Below, piece by piece: positions 1 to 8,019 of a DNA stretch of 20,166 nucleotides. A program made the translations under genes and the position numbers. The notes under the pieces are model-generated. The model was not told the DNA's origin. It did not search any database and was given only the letters and a program-made list of their open reading frames with translations. The stretch's first letter is position 1, and the number at the start of each line of letters is the position of its first letter. Source of the DNA: Candidatus Pelagibacter sp. TMED197 (lineage in GTDB: Bacteria > Pseudomonadota > Alphaproteobacteria > Pelagibacterales > Pelagibacteraceae); assembly GCA_002169755.1 (NCBI GenBank), contig NHIU01000036.1:1991-22156 (forward strand), given 5' to 3'.

Positions 1-1601
1 TTTTCAGCGTTATTAAGCTCACTTTTAAGTATTATTACAATATTGTTATACAAAACAGCATCTGTAATGACTGCTGAGTGCATTGTAATTACACAACAAT
101 TTTCGTCTAAATCTGACTTTAAATCACCTTTAGACCAATTCCAATTATTTGGTAATTGTTTACAATTTAATTTTCTTAAAAGATTTAAATTATTCAAATA
201 AGGATGTGATCTAATAGTTACCTTTAGCTTTAATCTCTCCTGCAAAAAATTATTAATTTTTAATATTTTATTTAATATTTCATAATTTGACTCAGGATAA
301 AGCGATAGAATTACTAACATATTTTTATTAAATTTTTTTGATATTAAGTCTTTAAAGTTTTCTCTTTGCAAATCTGATATCACCTTAATCCTGTTTTCTG
401 GCAAACCTTGTTGAGCTAAAATCTTTTTACAGATGTTGCTGGAACAAGCTACGTAATCTGGTTTTGATTTGCTTTGCCATTCTTTAGTAGAAGATTGATA
501 AGGTAAAAAATTTATTGAATGTAACGAATGATAGTAACCTACAGATTTGCTTTTTATCTCTAAATTTTTTAGACCATATCTAATAGGATGTTCATAACTT
601 TGGTTCTGATAATGATCGAAAAACTTAATAGAAGTTACATTTTTGCTCCAATTTTTTATTGCCGGTACATAACGTAAATAAATTGCTGACTTATTTGTTT
701 TTAAAGCCATGAGCTTTTCGTATTTAATTAAATTAATAATTTTGTGATTAGGATAAAGAATTTTTTCACTTATTGAAAAACAAGAAATGATCGAATACTT
801 AATACATTTATAATAATCAATTATATTAAGCCAATCTTCAGGAATAAAAGAATTTCTTGCTCTTAGATTGTAATAAAGTTTTTTTTTTTCTTTTAAACTA
901 CTGTAAAACCAAGGCAAACTTATAACTTGTTTGCCTTTTTTCTCTAACCAAGCTGGGAAATCACCGTAGTATCGGCTTTGAACTACTCCTTCTTTGAACT
1001 TGGAAGAATTTATTAAATCATGAAATAAGTACACTTCGCCTTCTAAATATTTTTTTTTTTGTTTTGATAGGAAAGAAAAAAAGTAATGAATTTTAAAGTA
1101 ATAAAATATCTTTAAGTAGTTAAAAATCCCTCCCAAAATTAAAAAAATTTTTTCTAAAAGTAATAATAGGGGTAAGAACTTTGGAACATTCAATTTGTTA
1201 CTATCATTTAAATTATCAATCAATAGTTTTATAAAGTGATAATTTTCTGAGGTAATTGTAATGCTTTTTTCATGTTTTTTATTATTTTCTATATACTCTT
1301 TTATTGATGAAAGTTGAGAAATACTATTAAAAAAAATCGAAGACAAATTGCTTTTTGATGCAATACTATTCATCCACCAAAAAATAGAGTCATTGTAATA
1401 TGAGTTTTGTTCGTCTAGCCAGTGTAAAAATATTTTTTTTTCTTTAATTATATTTTTTAAGTTCTCTTTGCTTAAAGATATTCTGTAGGTTTTATCTTTT
1501 TTTTTTTCTAGAGAAAGTAATTTTAAATAACTTGAGCCAAAATAAATCCATTTTTTTTTTTCTTTTCTGCTAAATAGTCGATGCTCTAAATTTAAAATCA
1601 C
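1..1601 (-). CDS. Surface-carbohydrate transferase-like protein, C-terminus cut by window edge
   Basis: The minus-strand frame is open from an in-frame stop at 1611-1613 to the left edge, giving about 533 residues without the C-terminus. There is no ATG near the front. The first plausible start is GTG at 1601-1599, two bases after the stop of the upstream dehydrogenase, so the two are probably translationally coupled. Visible segments are a Trp-rich N-terminal patch (HWLDEQNSYYNDSIFWWM, about residue 65-85), a central stretch containing SRYYGDFPAWLEKKGK, and a C-terminal part with TIRSHPYL and CCVITMHSAVITDA. The last resembles the nucleotide-sugar binding half of GT-B-like surface-glycan transferases. 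Overall it recalls the LIC13510-type surface carbohydrate biosynthesis family, but that assignment is from memory of motifs and only moderately sure. No signal peptide is seen, so it is probably cytoplasmic. Four 11-base A tracts lie in this gene. Confidence 0.75.
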   Translation of the reverse strand, partial: MILNLEHRLFSRKEKKKWIYFGSSYLKLLSLEKKKDKTYRISLSKENLKNIIKEKKIFLHWLDEQNSYYNDSIFWWMNSIASKSNLSSIFFNSISQLSSIKEYIENNKKHEKSITITSENYHFIKLLIDNLNDSNKLNVPKFLPLLLLLEKIFLILGGIFNYLKIFYYFKIHYFFSFLSKQKKKYLEGEVYLFHDLINSSKFKEGVVQSRYYGDFPAWLEKKGKQVISLPWFYSSLKEKKKLYYNLRARNSFIPEDWLNIIDYYKCIKYSIISCFSISEKILYPNHKIINLIKYEKLMALKTNKSAIYLRYVPAIKNWSKNVTSIKFFDHYQNQSYEHPIRYGLKNLEIKSKSVGYYHSLHSINFLPYQSSTKEWQSKSKPDYVACSSNICKKILAQQGLPENRIKVISDLQRENFKDLISKKFNKNMLVILSLYPESNYEILNKILKINNFLQERLKLKVTIRSHPYLNNLNLLRKLNCKQLPNNWNWSKGDLKSDLDENCCVITMHSAVITDAVLYNNIVIILKSELNNAE

Positions 1602-1603
1602 AA

Positions 1604-2605
1604 TTAAGCTTTAACAATATTTCTTATTTTATTTCCTTTAAGGAAAGATAGCATATTCTCAGAGGCTTTTTCTCTCATTTCCTTGATGGATGAAGCTGAG
1701 TAATATCCTGCATGAGGATTAATTATAATTTTATCGCTCAATTCATCATTCGTATTTTTCCAAACTTTTATCAAGCTATCTGATTCTTTTGGTGGTTCTT
1801 CAGGCAAAACATCCAATCCAACACCTGATAATTTATTACTTTTTAAGCCATCTAAAATTATATCTAAATTTTCTATAATTGCTCCTCTTGCAGTATTAAT
1901 TAAAATTGTGTTTTCATTTAAAGTATTTATAAACTCTTTATTGATCATTTTATTTGTTTCTTTGGTTAAAGTAGCATTTATAGAAATAATTGTAGAATTA
2001 GATTTTAAATCATTTAAACTATTATATCTTTTCAGGCCTAAAACTTTCTCATATCCGCTGCTAACATAGGGATCAAAAAAACCTATTTTCATACTAAATT
2101 GTTTCATTCTTAATGCTAACGCGCTTCCAATTCGACCTAATCCAATAATCCCCAGTTTATGATCAGAAGTTCTTAATATAGGAGATTTCTTGTTTATATT
2201 TACAACTTCACCTTGCCAATTTCCAAAATGTAGTCTGGTCTTGTTATTGTATAGTTGAATTTTTCTTAACAAATTTAAAATTAAGGCACTAGCAGTGTCG
2301 GCCACTTCGTCAACACCATAATCTGGCGTATTAGCAAAAGTTACATCATATTTTTTAATTGTTTTTAAATCAATATTATCTGTACCAACTCCATACCTGA
2401 TTATCGCAACTTTTTTTTTTAATTTTTTAAAAGTTAATTCACTTATTTTTGCATGCCAAACTAATAATCCATCTGCTTGTTCAATTTCTTTTGGAAATTT
2501 ATTTTCATCCTTTTCATTTAAACAAGTAATTTCTGCACTATCTTTGAAGATTTTTTTTTCAATTACTGGGTCATTAATATAATCAGTTATAAAAATTTTT
2601 TTCAT
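1604..2605 (-). CDS. D-isomer-specific 2-hydroxyacid dehydrogenase
   Basis: Predicted cytoplasmic NAD-dependent enzyme interconverting a D-2-hydroxy acid and a 2-keto acid. It has 333 residues, normal for the family. The Rossmann motif GLGRIG is at 155-160 and the expected catalytic trio is present: Arg240 in INTARG, Glu270 in LDVLPEEPP and His298 in NPHAG. The N-terminal substrate-domain motif RYGVGTDNIDL is at 70-80. The overall look is closest to the CtBP/phosphoglycerate dehydrogenase-like group. The ATG overlaps the aldolase stop by four bases (ATGA), and its own stop is two bases before the next start, so it sits in a tightly coupled operon. Next to an HpcH/HpaI aldolase it could reduce or supply the keto acid used or made there. 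The substrate is unknown. Confidence 0.9.
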   Translation of the reverse strand: MKKIFITDYINDPVIEKKIFKDSAEITCLNEKDENKFPKEIEQADGLLVWHAKISELTFKKLKKKVAIIRYGVGTDNIDLKTIKKYDVTFANTPDYGVDEVADTASALILNLLRKIQLYNNKTRLHFGNWQGEVVNINKKSPILRTSDHKLGIIGLGRIGSALALRMKQFSMKIGFFDPYVSSGYEKVLGLKRYNSLNDLKSNSTIISINATLTKETNKMINKEFINTLNENTILINTARGAIIENLDIILDGLKSNKLSGVGLDVLPEEPPKESDSLIKVWKNTNDELSDKIIINPHAGYYSASSIKEMREKASENMLSFLKGNKIRNIVKA

Positions 2606-3330
2606 TTAATTTTTTTTATATGACTAAATATTTCATGAATAATTCCAGTATCGTTTTGGTAGCAAATAAAGTTGATACCGAGTTTTTTTAGAAACTTAAT
2701 TTCATTATAATTTCTGGCTATAGAGCCTACTCTAATTTTGTGATTTTTACAGATTTTAACGATTTTTTTTACTGCTTTTATAACTTTTGGATCATGCCAT
2801 TCAGGTTTCAAATTTAAGGAAGACGTAAAATCATAAAGCCCAAAATAAATTAAAGATATATCTTTAGCAAAATTCAAGCAAATATCTTCCAAGGCTTCTA
2901 GTCCTTTAGAGCCTTCTATTAATAAACCAATAAATATTTTTTTATTTATTGTTTTTTTTTTGTTATCCGAGTTGTTATGATTGAAGTCAAAAGCTGCTGT
3001 GTAAGGGCTTAATCCTCTATCTCCCTTTGGTTTAAAATATGAGCATGAAACTGCAAATTCAGCGTCCTCATAAGAAGAAATTTGTGGAATTAAAATCCCA
3101 GTAGGATTAAGATCTAAACACCTTTGTATCTCAATTTTATTTAAATTACTTACTCTTATAAGGGACATACAGTTTTTTTTAATAATTTTATTTAGAATAT
3201 TTGTGCCATTAAAGTCGTGAGACCCATGTTCCCTGTCAATAATAAGGTAATCCAAATTTTTAGAGATTATCTCAGTAATATTTGGACAAGTATTCAATGA
3301 AAAGGTTCCAATTAAATTTTTTTTATTCAT
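2602..3330 (-). CDS. HpcH/HpaI family aldolase
   Basis: Class II, metal-dependent aldolase family that reversibly joins pyruvate (or a similar keto acid) to an aldehyde. It has 242 residues, slightly shorter than the usual 250-260. The family's key residues are visible: REHG with His35 as catalytic base, Arg59 in LIRV, Glu139 in LLIEG and Asp167 in YFGLYDF as metal ligands, plus the substrate-loop segment KGDRGLSP at 102-109. It overlaps the upstream cytidylyltransferase by eight bases and the downstream dehydrogenase by four. Canonical members degrade aromatic breakdown products. Here the neighbours are sugar-activation genes and no catabolic genes are seen, so synthesis of a 2-keto-3-deoxy acid by aldol addition is an attractive inference. 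The substrate is unproven. Confidence 0.9.
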   Translation of the reverse strand: MNKKNLIGTFSLNTCPNITEIISKNLDYLIIDREHGSHDFNGTNILNKIIKKNCMSLIRVSNLNKIEIQRCLDLNPTGILIPQISSYEDAEFAVSCSYFKPKGDRGLSPYTAAFDFNHNNSDNKKKTINKKIFIGLLIEGSKGLEALEDICLNFAKDISLIYFGLYDFTSSLNLKPEWHDPKVIKAVKKIVKICKNHKIRVGSIARNYNEIKFLKKLGINFICYQNDTGIIHEIFSHIKKIK

Positions 3331-4048
3331 ATTTCCAATTATTTTTAAGCCATACCTCTATAGCGGTTTTCTGCCATTCTTCATCTATATCAAATCCGTA
3401 AGAGTTTTTTAAAGGGTAGCTTTTTTTCCCCATCCACTGAAAAGGTTGCATGCCCTCACTCATATTCTCAAAAACACGACTTCTTATTACTTGCACACTT
3501 AAATCACAAAAATAAACATCTCCTTGGCTAGATCGAATTGAACTAACATTACCAATCAAATTTAAGGGAATAAATGATTCAATTTTATCATTATTAATTT
3601 TTCTTGCTCTGGTTGGACTAAACATATTGTATTTACTAACAGAAAAAGCCGAGTCATAAGTTTTATCTTCCGACAATTTTTTTATACCTTCTAAAATTAA
3701 ATCAATTGAAATAGCTGGATTATTAGCAAAAAGCAAAACTATAATTTCAGGTTTTTTTTTAATTTTTATTATCTCTTTATACGCGTGGACTAAAACATCT
3801 TCGGTTAAAGAGTCAGGAGTGGCGAGATTCGGAGGCCTTTTAATGAGATTGGCAGAATATTTAGATCCAATCTTTGAAATAGTTTCACAATCAGTTGAAA
3901 CAAAAATATTTTTTATGCCTATTTTTGTGGCAGCTTTAAATCCATATTCGCATGATGGCAATCCATTTATATTCATTATATTTTTTCCAGGAAATCCAGT
4001 ACTTTTTTTCTTTCCTATCAATAATGCAAATATTTTATCTTTATCCAT
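3323..4048 (-). CDS. Cytidylyltransferase, CMP-N-acylneuraminate synthetase-like
   Basis: Member of the NeuA/KdsB-type nucleotidyltransferase group, which activates a keto-acid sugar with CTP to give a CMP-sugar. It has 241 residues. The N-terminal nucleotide-binding loop is GKKKSTGFPGKN (12-23), a variant of the usual ARGGSKGIPxKN in which the Ala-Arg pair is replaced. FVSTDCETI near residue 49-57 and RPPNLATPDS near 71-80 match the family. The segment near 104-112 (LLFANNPAI) stands where most NeuA proteins have LQPTSPLR, so the substrate is probably not a standard sialic acid. The ATG is five bases after the GAPDH-like stop, with an AAAGG Shine-Dalgarno inside that gene's last codons. It is co-transcribed with an aldolase that could make its keto-acid substrate. 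Confidence 0.85.
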   Translation of the reverse strand: MDKDKIFALLIGKKKSTGFPGKNIMNINGLPSCEYGFKAATKIGIKNIFVSTDCETISKIGSKYSANLIKRPPNLATPDSLTEDVLVHAYKEIIKIKKKPEIIVLLFANNPAISIDLILEGIKKLSEDKTYDSAFSVSKYNMFSPTRARKINNDKIESFIPLNLIGNVSSIRSSQGDVYFCDLSVQVIRSRVFENMSEGMQPFQWMGKKSYPLKNSYGFDIDEEWQKTAIEVWLKNNWKYE

Positions 4049-4053
4049 TAATT

Positions 4054-5091
4054 TTACCTTTTGTTTAAAACAAATTTTGCTATATCCACAACTCTATTAC
4101 TATAACCCCACTCATTATCATACCAAATGATCATCTTTAATAGATTGGATCCTATAACCTCAGTAAAATTTGCATCGACAATTACTGATTTAGATGTTCC
4201 TAGATGGTCTGAGGATACCAAAGGTTCCTCTTGATAACCAAATATACTGTTTTTTGAAGAGGACAACTGTTTAAAGTGATTAGAAACAATTTCTTTTGAA
4301 GTTTTAGATTTTAATTTAATAGTAATATCAGATGCACACACAATTGAGGTTGGAACTCTAAAAGACATTCCAGATATCTTACCATCCAAATTTTTTATAC
4401 ATTTTGTCACTGCTTTAACTGCAGTAGTTTTTTTGGGAATTAGATTAGAAATGCTATCTCTCCCTAACGAATAATTTTTCCAATTATGTCCTGGATTTGA
4501 AACAGATTTTAACGAACCATCTAATAAATTTTGATATGATAATCTAGGATGTAAAGTAGTAATGTACCCTCTTTCAATTCCAAATTTATTTTCTAATTGA
4601 CTTAAAACTGGTCCTAGCGCTGAAGCGTCACATATACTCGAACTAATTACATGATGTTTTTTGCTATCATAATTTTTTTCATTAACACCAATTATTAAGG
4701 TATAATCTATATTTTTATCTGGGGAGTGAGTGATTAAAACTTTTGACAACTTTTTTCCTAAAATTTTTTTGGAATTCAAAGTATTGTTTTCTACTCCTGA
4801 AGCATCAATGACAAGATCTATCTCATGTTTAGACCACGGAACTTCATTGATCAAACTTTTAGAATAAAAGTTAATATTTTTTCTATTTATTGTAATTATA
4901 TTTTGTTTTTTAAATTCAATGTTATGATTAAATTTTCCATAAATCGTATCGTACTTAAGTAAATACGAAAGATTTTTTGTGTCATTATCGATATCATTTA
5001 TCGCAGCTACCTCGATATCTTTTGAATTAGATATAATTCTAGTTATGGCTCTTCCAATTCTGCCAAAGCCATTAATGCCAATTTTAATCAT
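4054..5091 (-). CDS. Divergent glyceraldehyde-3-phosphate dehydrogenase paralogue
   Basis: Full-length GAPDH fold, 345 residues. It starts KIGINGFGRIGRA and ends with the family signature WYDNEWGYSNR (323-333). The catalytic Cys154 and His181 are kept. The motif around the cysteine is SSSICDASALGP instead of the canonical SNASCTTNCLAP, so the serine before and the threonine after the cysteine, both phosphate-site residues, become Ile and Asp. The stretch after His181 is PRLSYQ rather than AYTNDQ, removing the threonine and aspartate of the second phosphate site. STGAAKAV appears as KTTAVKAV. I infer an NAD-dependent aldehyde dehydrogenase acting on a different, perhaps non-phosphorylated, substrate, not the glycolytic enzyme. 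It heads the 5091-to-1 operon, with a 15-bp palindrome 11 bases upstream of its ATG. Confidence 0.9.
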   Translation of the reverse strand: MIKIGINGFGRIGRAITRIISNSKDIEVAAINDIDNDTKNLSYLLKYDTIYGKFNHNIEFKKQNIITINRKNINFYSKSLINEVPWSKHEIDLVIDASGVENNTLNSKKILGKKLSKVLITHSPDKNIDYTLIIGVNEKNYDSKKHHVISSSICDASALGPVLSQLENKFGIERGYITTLHPRLSYQNLLDGSLKSVSNPGHNWKNYSLGRDSISNLIPKKTTAVKAVTKCIKNLDGKISGMSFRVPTSIVCASDITIKLKSKTSKEIVSNHFKQLSSSKNSIFGYQEEPLVSSDHLGTSKSVIVDANFTEVIGSNLLKMIIWYDNEWGYSNRVVDIAKFVLNKR

Positions 5092-5101
5092 TTTTATTTA
5101 T

Positions 5102-5116
5102 GTTCAATAGTTGAAC
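5102..5116. promoter_or_regulatory. Perfect 15-bp palindrome, candidate operator (copy 1)
   Basis: GTTCAATAGTTGAAC, two perfect 6-bp arms around TAG. It lies in the 64-base gap upstream of the GAPDH-like gene, 11 bases before its ATG. It is one of four intergenic copies in the window with the same arms. The position near the expected transcription start suggests a repressor site. No regulator gene is seen here. Confidence 0.6.
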
Positions 5117-5143
5117 GATAAACAAATTTAGAGCAATAATCAA
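5115..5143 (-). promoter_or_regulatory. Possible sigma70-type promoter for the GAPDH-like operon
   Basis: On the minus strand, TTGATT (5143-5138), a 17-base spacer and TATCGT (5120-5115) form a weak -35/-10 pair. The -10 overlaps the first two bases of the palindrome. The predicted start of transcription would be inside the palindrome, about 15-20 bases before the ATG. In DNA this AT-rich such pairs arise by chance, so support comes mainly from the same geometry at 6106. Confidence 0.3.
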
Positions 5144-5155
5144 TTATAAAATTAT

Positions 5156-6106
5156 TTATATTAATTTCGAATCTAGTAGATTTTTATATGCCTGGTTTAT
5201 ATTTGGGGAGCATATGTGTAATTTTTTACAATTATTTATAAAATACCTAATTTCGCTTAAAAATAATAAATTTCTATGAAATTTGTCATATTTTATTATT
5301 TTCATTTTTTTATTACGATAGATTTTAAGTATATTTTTTAAATAGAAAAACTTTATAATCATTTTAGTACCAGAAATTTTTAAAAATCTTTCTTCGTTTT
5401 TTTGCAAATAATCCAAGTGAACAAAGCCACTTATATTTTTTTTAAACTCTAACATTATATTTGTAGAAGTTTCTGTTTGAATTTTTAATCCTATTTTATT
5501 TTTTATTATTAAGCTTTGTTTAATCTTTCCAAAAAAAAATTGCATTAAATCTATATCATGACTTAATGTTAGCGTGCTTCCTCCACCTTTGATTTTTTGA
5601 GCAGCATAACTCTTTTTATAATTTTCATTAGGATGCCAGTTAGGTAAAAATTCTCCCCACTCACAGTAAAAATGATAGATATCTCCGAAACTTTTTTTTA
5701 AAATCATTGATTTGATTTTTTTTATAGCTGGATGGAACCTCATCATATATCCAACCATATTAATTAATTTTTTTTTTGTAATAATATTAATCAATTTTTT
5801 GACTTTATCTTTTTTATCGCACAGAGGTTTTTCTATAAATAAATGACATCCTTTGCTTGCGCAATAAATAGCTGTATCAATGTGCTTATTTGTTTCATTG
5901 GTAATCAATGCAATTTTAAAATTATAATTTCTAAAAGCATCTTGAATTTTTAAAAAAGTTTTAGGTTTGTAACTTCCAATTTTAAGTTTTTTTCTGTTAG
6001 TAAAAAAAACTATATTCTTATATCCTAAATTAATAAGATTTTTAGCATGCCTGATGCCGATTGATCCTGCTCCACAAATTAGTATAGTTGATTTTTTATT
6101 AATCAA
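5156..6106 (-). CDS. Gfo/Idh/MocA family oxidoreductase
   Basis: NAD(P)-dependent sugar oxidoreductase family, of the kind that oxidises or reduces nucleotide-sugar ring positions. It has 316 residues, at the short end. The N-terminal Rossmann motif is CGAGSIGIRH (11-20), the family signature EKPL is at 92-95, and GYMMRFHPAI follows. A later SHDIDLMQFFFG provides the catalytic-region His/Asp. No ATG is available. The start is TTG at 6106-6104 (an ATT just before it is also possible), with GGTGA about 13 bases upstream. It is divergent from the CMP-sugar synthetase at 6209 and separated from the GAPDH-like gene by a palindrome-containing gap, so it may be a single-gene unit or the first gene of that operon. 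Confidence 0.88.
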   Translation of the reverse strand: MINKKSTILICGAGSIGIRHAKNLINLGYKNIVFFTNRKKLKIGSYKPKTFLKIQDAFRNYNFKIALITNETNKHIDTAIYCASKGCHLFIEKPLCDKKDKVKKLINIITKKKLINMVGYMMRFHPAIKKIKSMILKKSFGDIYHFYCEWGEFLPNWHPNENYKKSYAAQKIKGGGSTLTLSHDIDLMQFFFGKIKQSLIIKNKIGLKIQTETSTNIMLEFKKNISGFVHLDYLQKNEERFLKISGTKMIIKFFYLKNILKIYRNKKMKIIKYDKFHRNLLFLSEIRYFINNCKKLHICSPNINQAYKNLLDSKLI

Positions 6107-6144
6107 AATATTTGAATTTTCACCTTAAATTTATTAATTATCAA

Positions 6145-6159
6145 GTTCAACTATTGAAC
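6145..6159. promoter_or_regulatory. Perfect 15-bp palindrome, candidate operator (copy 2)
   Basis: GTTCAACTATTGAAC, with the same 6-bp arms as the other three copies. It lies in the 102-base divergent region between the Gfo/Idh/MocA gene (minus) and the NeuA-type gene (plus), and could therefore control both. Its right arm TTGAAC is followed 17 bases later by TATTTT, a weak possible plus-strand promoter for the 6209 gene. Confidence 0.6.
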
Positions 6160-6186
6160 AATAGACAAAATTAATCTATTTTTCAA
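6158..6186 (-). promoter_or_regulatory. Possible sigma70-type promoter for the Gfo/Idh/MocA gene
   Basis: On the minus strand, TTGAAA (6186-6181), a 17-base spacer and TATTGT (6163-6158) form a -35/-10 pair. As upstream of the GAPDH-like gene, the last two bases of the -10 are the first two of the palindrome. This is a motif-level call only. Confidence 0.35.
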
Positions 6187-6208
6187 TTATTAAACTAAAT
6201 GAATCTTT

Positions 6209-6928
6209 ATGAAAAAAGAACGTTTTTGGATTTTCATACCTGCACGATCAGGCTCAAAATCCATTAAAAATAAGAATATAGTTAAAATTCAAGGTAGGCC
6301 ATTGTTAGCTCATTCTATTTTAATAGCAAAAAAACTTAAATTCATAGGAAAGGTAATTGTCTCGTCAGACTCCAAAAAATATTTAAACATTGCACAAAAA
6401 TATGGAGCAGATTTTCTTCATTTAAGATCTAAAAATTTATCGTCAGACAAAACAGAGGATATTGCTGTATTTAAAGGGTTTTTAAAAGATATTAAAAAAC
6501 TTAAATTAAATCCTCCAGATTATTTTATACACTTGAGACCTACTACTCCCTTAAGAAAGACCAATATATTAAGAAAAGGAATTAATTTATTTTTAAAAAA
6601 TAAAAATAAATATTCAGCTATGAGATCTGTAAGCCCAATGATTTTTCCATCCCAAAAAACATTTAAAATCAGAAAAAAAAAATTATGTTCAGTAGTAAAT
6701 AACGACTATAATTTAGATAGTCTTAACAAGCCCAGAAACTTTTTTGAAAAATCTTTTATACCTAATGGATATATTGATATTATTAAAACTAAGAATATTA
6801 AAAAAAGTATAATTCACGGTAAAAAAGTTTTACCTTTTGTAATTGATCGTTTAGTACCAGACATTGACAATAAAAAAGATTTATTATTCTTAAAATTTTT
6901 AATTAAGAATAGAAAAAAATTATATTAA
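6209..6928 (+). CDS. neuA: NeuA-type CMP-sugar (acylneuraminate) cytidylyltransferase
   Basis: Activates a nonulosonic acid with CTP to a CMP-sugar, the donor for a glycosyltransferase. It has 239 residues. The nucleotide-binding loop is IPARSGSKSIKNKN (10-23), with VSSDS near residue 52, HLRPTTPLR near 108 and the C-terminal PNGYIDI. These are the classic NeuA/PseF landmarks and a better match to the family than the 3323-4048 gene. The ATG at 6209 is the in-frame start; an ATG at 6199 is in another frame. No strong Shine-Dalgarno is seen. It converges on the radical SAM gene, with which it shares a TTAA containing both stop codons. It is the likely partner of one of the two NeuB-type synthases. 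Confidence 0.9.
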   Translation: MKKERFWIFIPARSGSKSIKNKNIVKIQGRPLLAHSILIAKKLKFIGKVIVSSDSKKYLNIAQKYGADFLHLRSKNLSSDKTEDIAVFKGFLKDIKKLKLNPPDYFIHLRPTTPLRKTNILRKGINLFLKNKNKYSAMRSVSPMIFPSQKTFKIRKKKLCSVVNNDYNLDSLNKPRNFFEKSFIPNGYIDIIKTKNIKKSIIHGKKVLPFVIDRLVPDIDNKKDLLFLKFLIKNRKKLY

Positions 6929-8013
6929 TTTTTTTTTTTTAGATATTCAAACAATTTTACTTGATCGCATTTTTCAATACACTTATGTCCTTTTGGGAAT
7001 TTCCCAGTTATATGCATGTGTCTTAACTTTTGATACTCATCTCCATTCCAAATATCATTAATTGATTTTTCTTTTACGTTGCCTAGAACTATTTCGTCAT
7101 TTGAAATTTGTGTACAAGGCACTACATTTCCCTCTGCCATGACTGTCGCTGAAGTCCATGGAAATTCACAATATTGTTGAGCATAATGAGAATTATTTTG
7201 CATATCTTTATTTTGTTCAAATAACCATCTATTATCCTGACTTTTGATATATGCGAACACATCTTTTCCTTTCCAAAAATTTAAAAATTGATCATGTTTT
7301 TTTTTACTTTTCGTGTCGTTATCAATTGCGATCATGCATGGTACTAAAATTGTCTTAAAGCCTCTTTGCTTTTTTATTTCAATAAGCTCGTGAATTTTTT
7401 TGATAGACTCGTTATAATTGGCTTTTTTGCCTCTAATTGTTTTAATTTCGTCGTCATCCATTGCATCTAAAGAGAATTTTAAAACTGTTAAACCAGCCTC
7501 CATTGCTTTTACTGCTTTTTCAACTGTCATTGTAGCTGGAGTGCATGAGAAATAGGTTGGAATATTTCTTTTTTTACAAGCTTCTAATCTTTTTATTAAA
7601 TATTTATCTAAAAACGGTTCTCCATAACCATGTAAAATTAAACATCTTGAAACAACAGAGAAATAAAAACCATTTTCTGAAACTTCATTGGGTTTAAATT
7701 TTGCATCATTTTCTAACCAATTCCAAAAATCTTTTAAATTTTCAGTTTTATGTACTGAAACCTTATCAAGTAAATTTTCAAAAAGCTTATCATCTATCCA
7801 AATATTTTTACGTTTCATATATATTGTTCTAGCGCAAAATACACACTTCATATTACAATAGTTAGTTGTTTCAATATTGAAGATTGTTGGCGTTTTATTT
7901 CTTAAAAATTCTAATTCTTTTTCTATTTGACTAACGTCATTGGCAGATAATTTTCCGGAAGTTATATTTTTTTTTACCGAGTAAGATTTTTTATAAAAGC
8001 TAATATCAAACAT
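6925..8013 (-). CDS. Radical SAM/SPASM domain protein
   Basis: Iron-sulfur enzyme that cleaves S-adenosylmethionine to start radical chemistry. It has 362 residues. The CX3CX2C cluster motif is at Cys53, Cys57 and Cys60 (NYCNMKCVFC), with a glycine-rich HGYGEP at 128-133. The C-terminal SPASM region carries Cys282, Cys300 (VVPCTQIS), Cys345 and Cys349, plus INDIWNGDEYQKLR, typical of SPASM proteins that bind extra clusters. It is the last gene of the 12160-6925 operon, six bases after the short NeuB-type gene. In polysaccharide clusters such proteins dehydrogenate, epimerise or deaminate sugars. Which of these happens here cannot be told. A 12-base A tract sits in the last codons. Confidence 0.92.
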   Translation of the reverse strand: MFDISFYKKSYSVKKNITSGKLSANDVSQIEKELEFLRNKTPTIFNIETTNYCNMKCVFCARTIYMKRKNIWIDDKLFENLLDKVSVHKTENLKDFWNWLENDAKFKPNEVSENGFYFSVVSRCLILHGYGEPFLDKYLIKRLEACKKRNIPTYFSCTPATMTVEKAVKAMEAGLTVLKFSLDAMDDDEIKTIRGKKANYNESIKKIHELIEIKKQRGFKTILVPCMIAIDNDTKSKKKHDQFLNFWKGKDVFAYIKSQDNRWLFEQNKDMQNNSHYAQQYCEFPWTSATVMAEGNVVPCTQISNDEIVLGNVKEKSINDIWNGDEYQKLRHMHITGKFPKGHKCIEKCDQVKLFEYLKKKN

Positions 8014-8019
8014 TTTTTA

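Noticed and set aside
3819..4130. 103-codon plus-strand open frame
   Set aside because: It is antisense to the well-supported cytidylyltransferase and GAPDH-like genes and has no family features; long antisense frames are common in AT-rich genes like these.
5102..5116. GTTC-N7-GAAC spacing recalls an SOS (LexA) box
   Set aside because: The alphaproteobacterial LexA box is a direct repeat GTTC-N7-GTTC, while all four copies here are inverted repeats with six-base arms. They front sugar genes, not repair genes.
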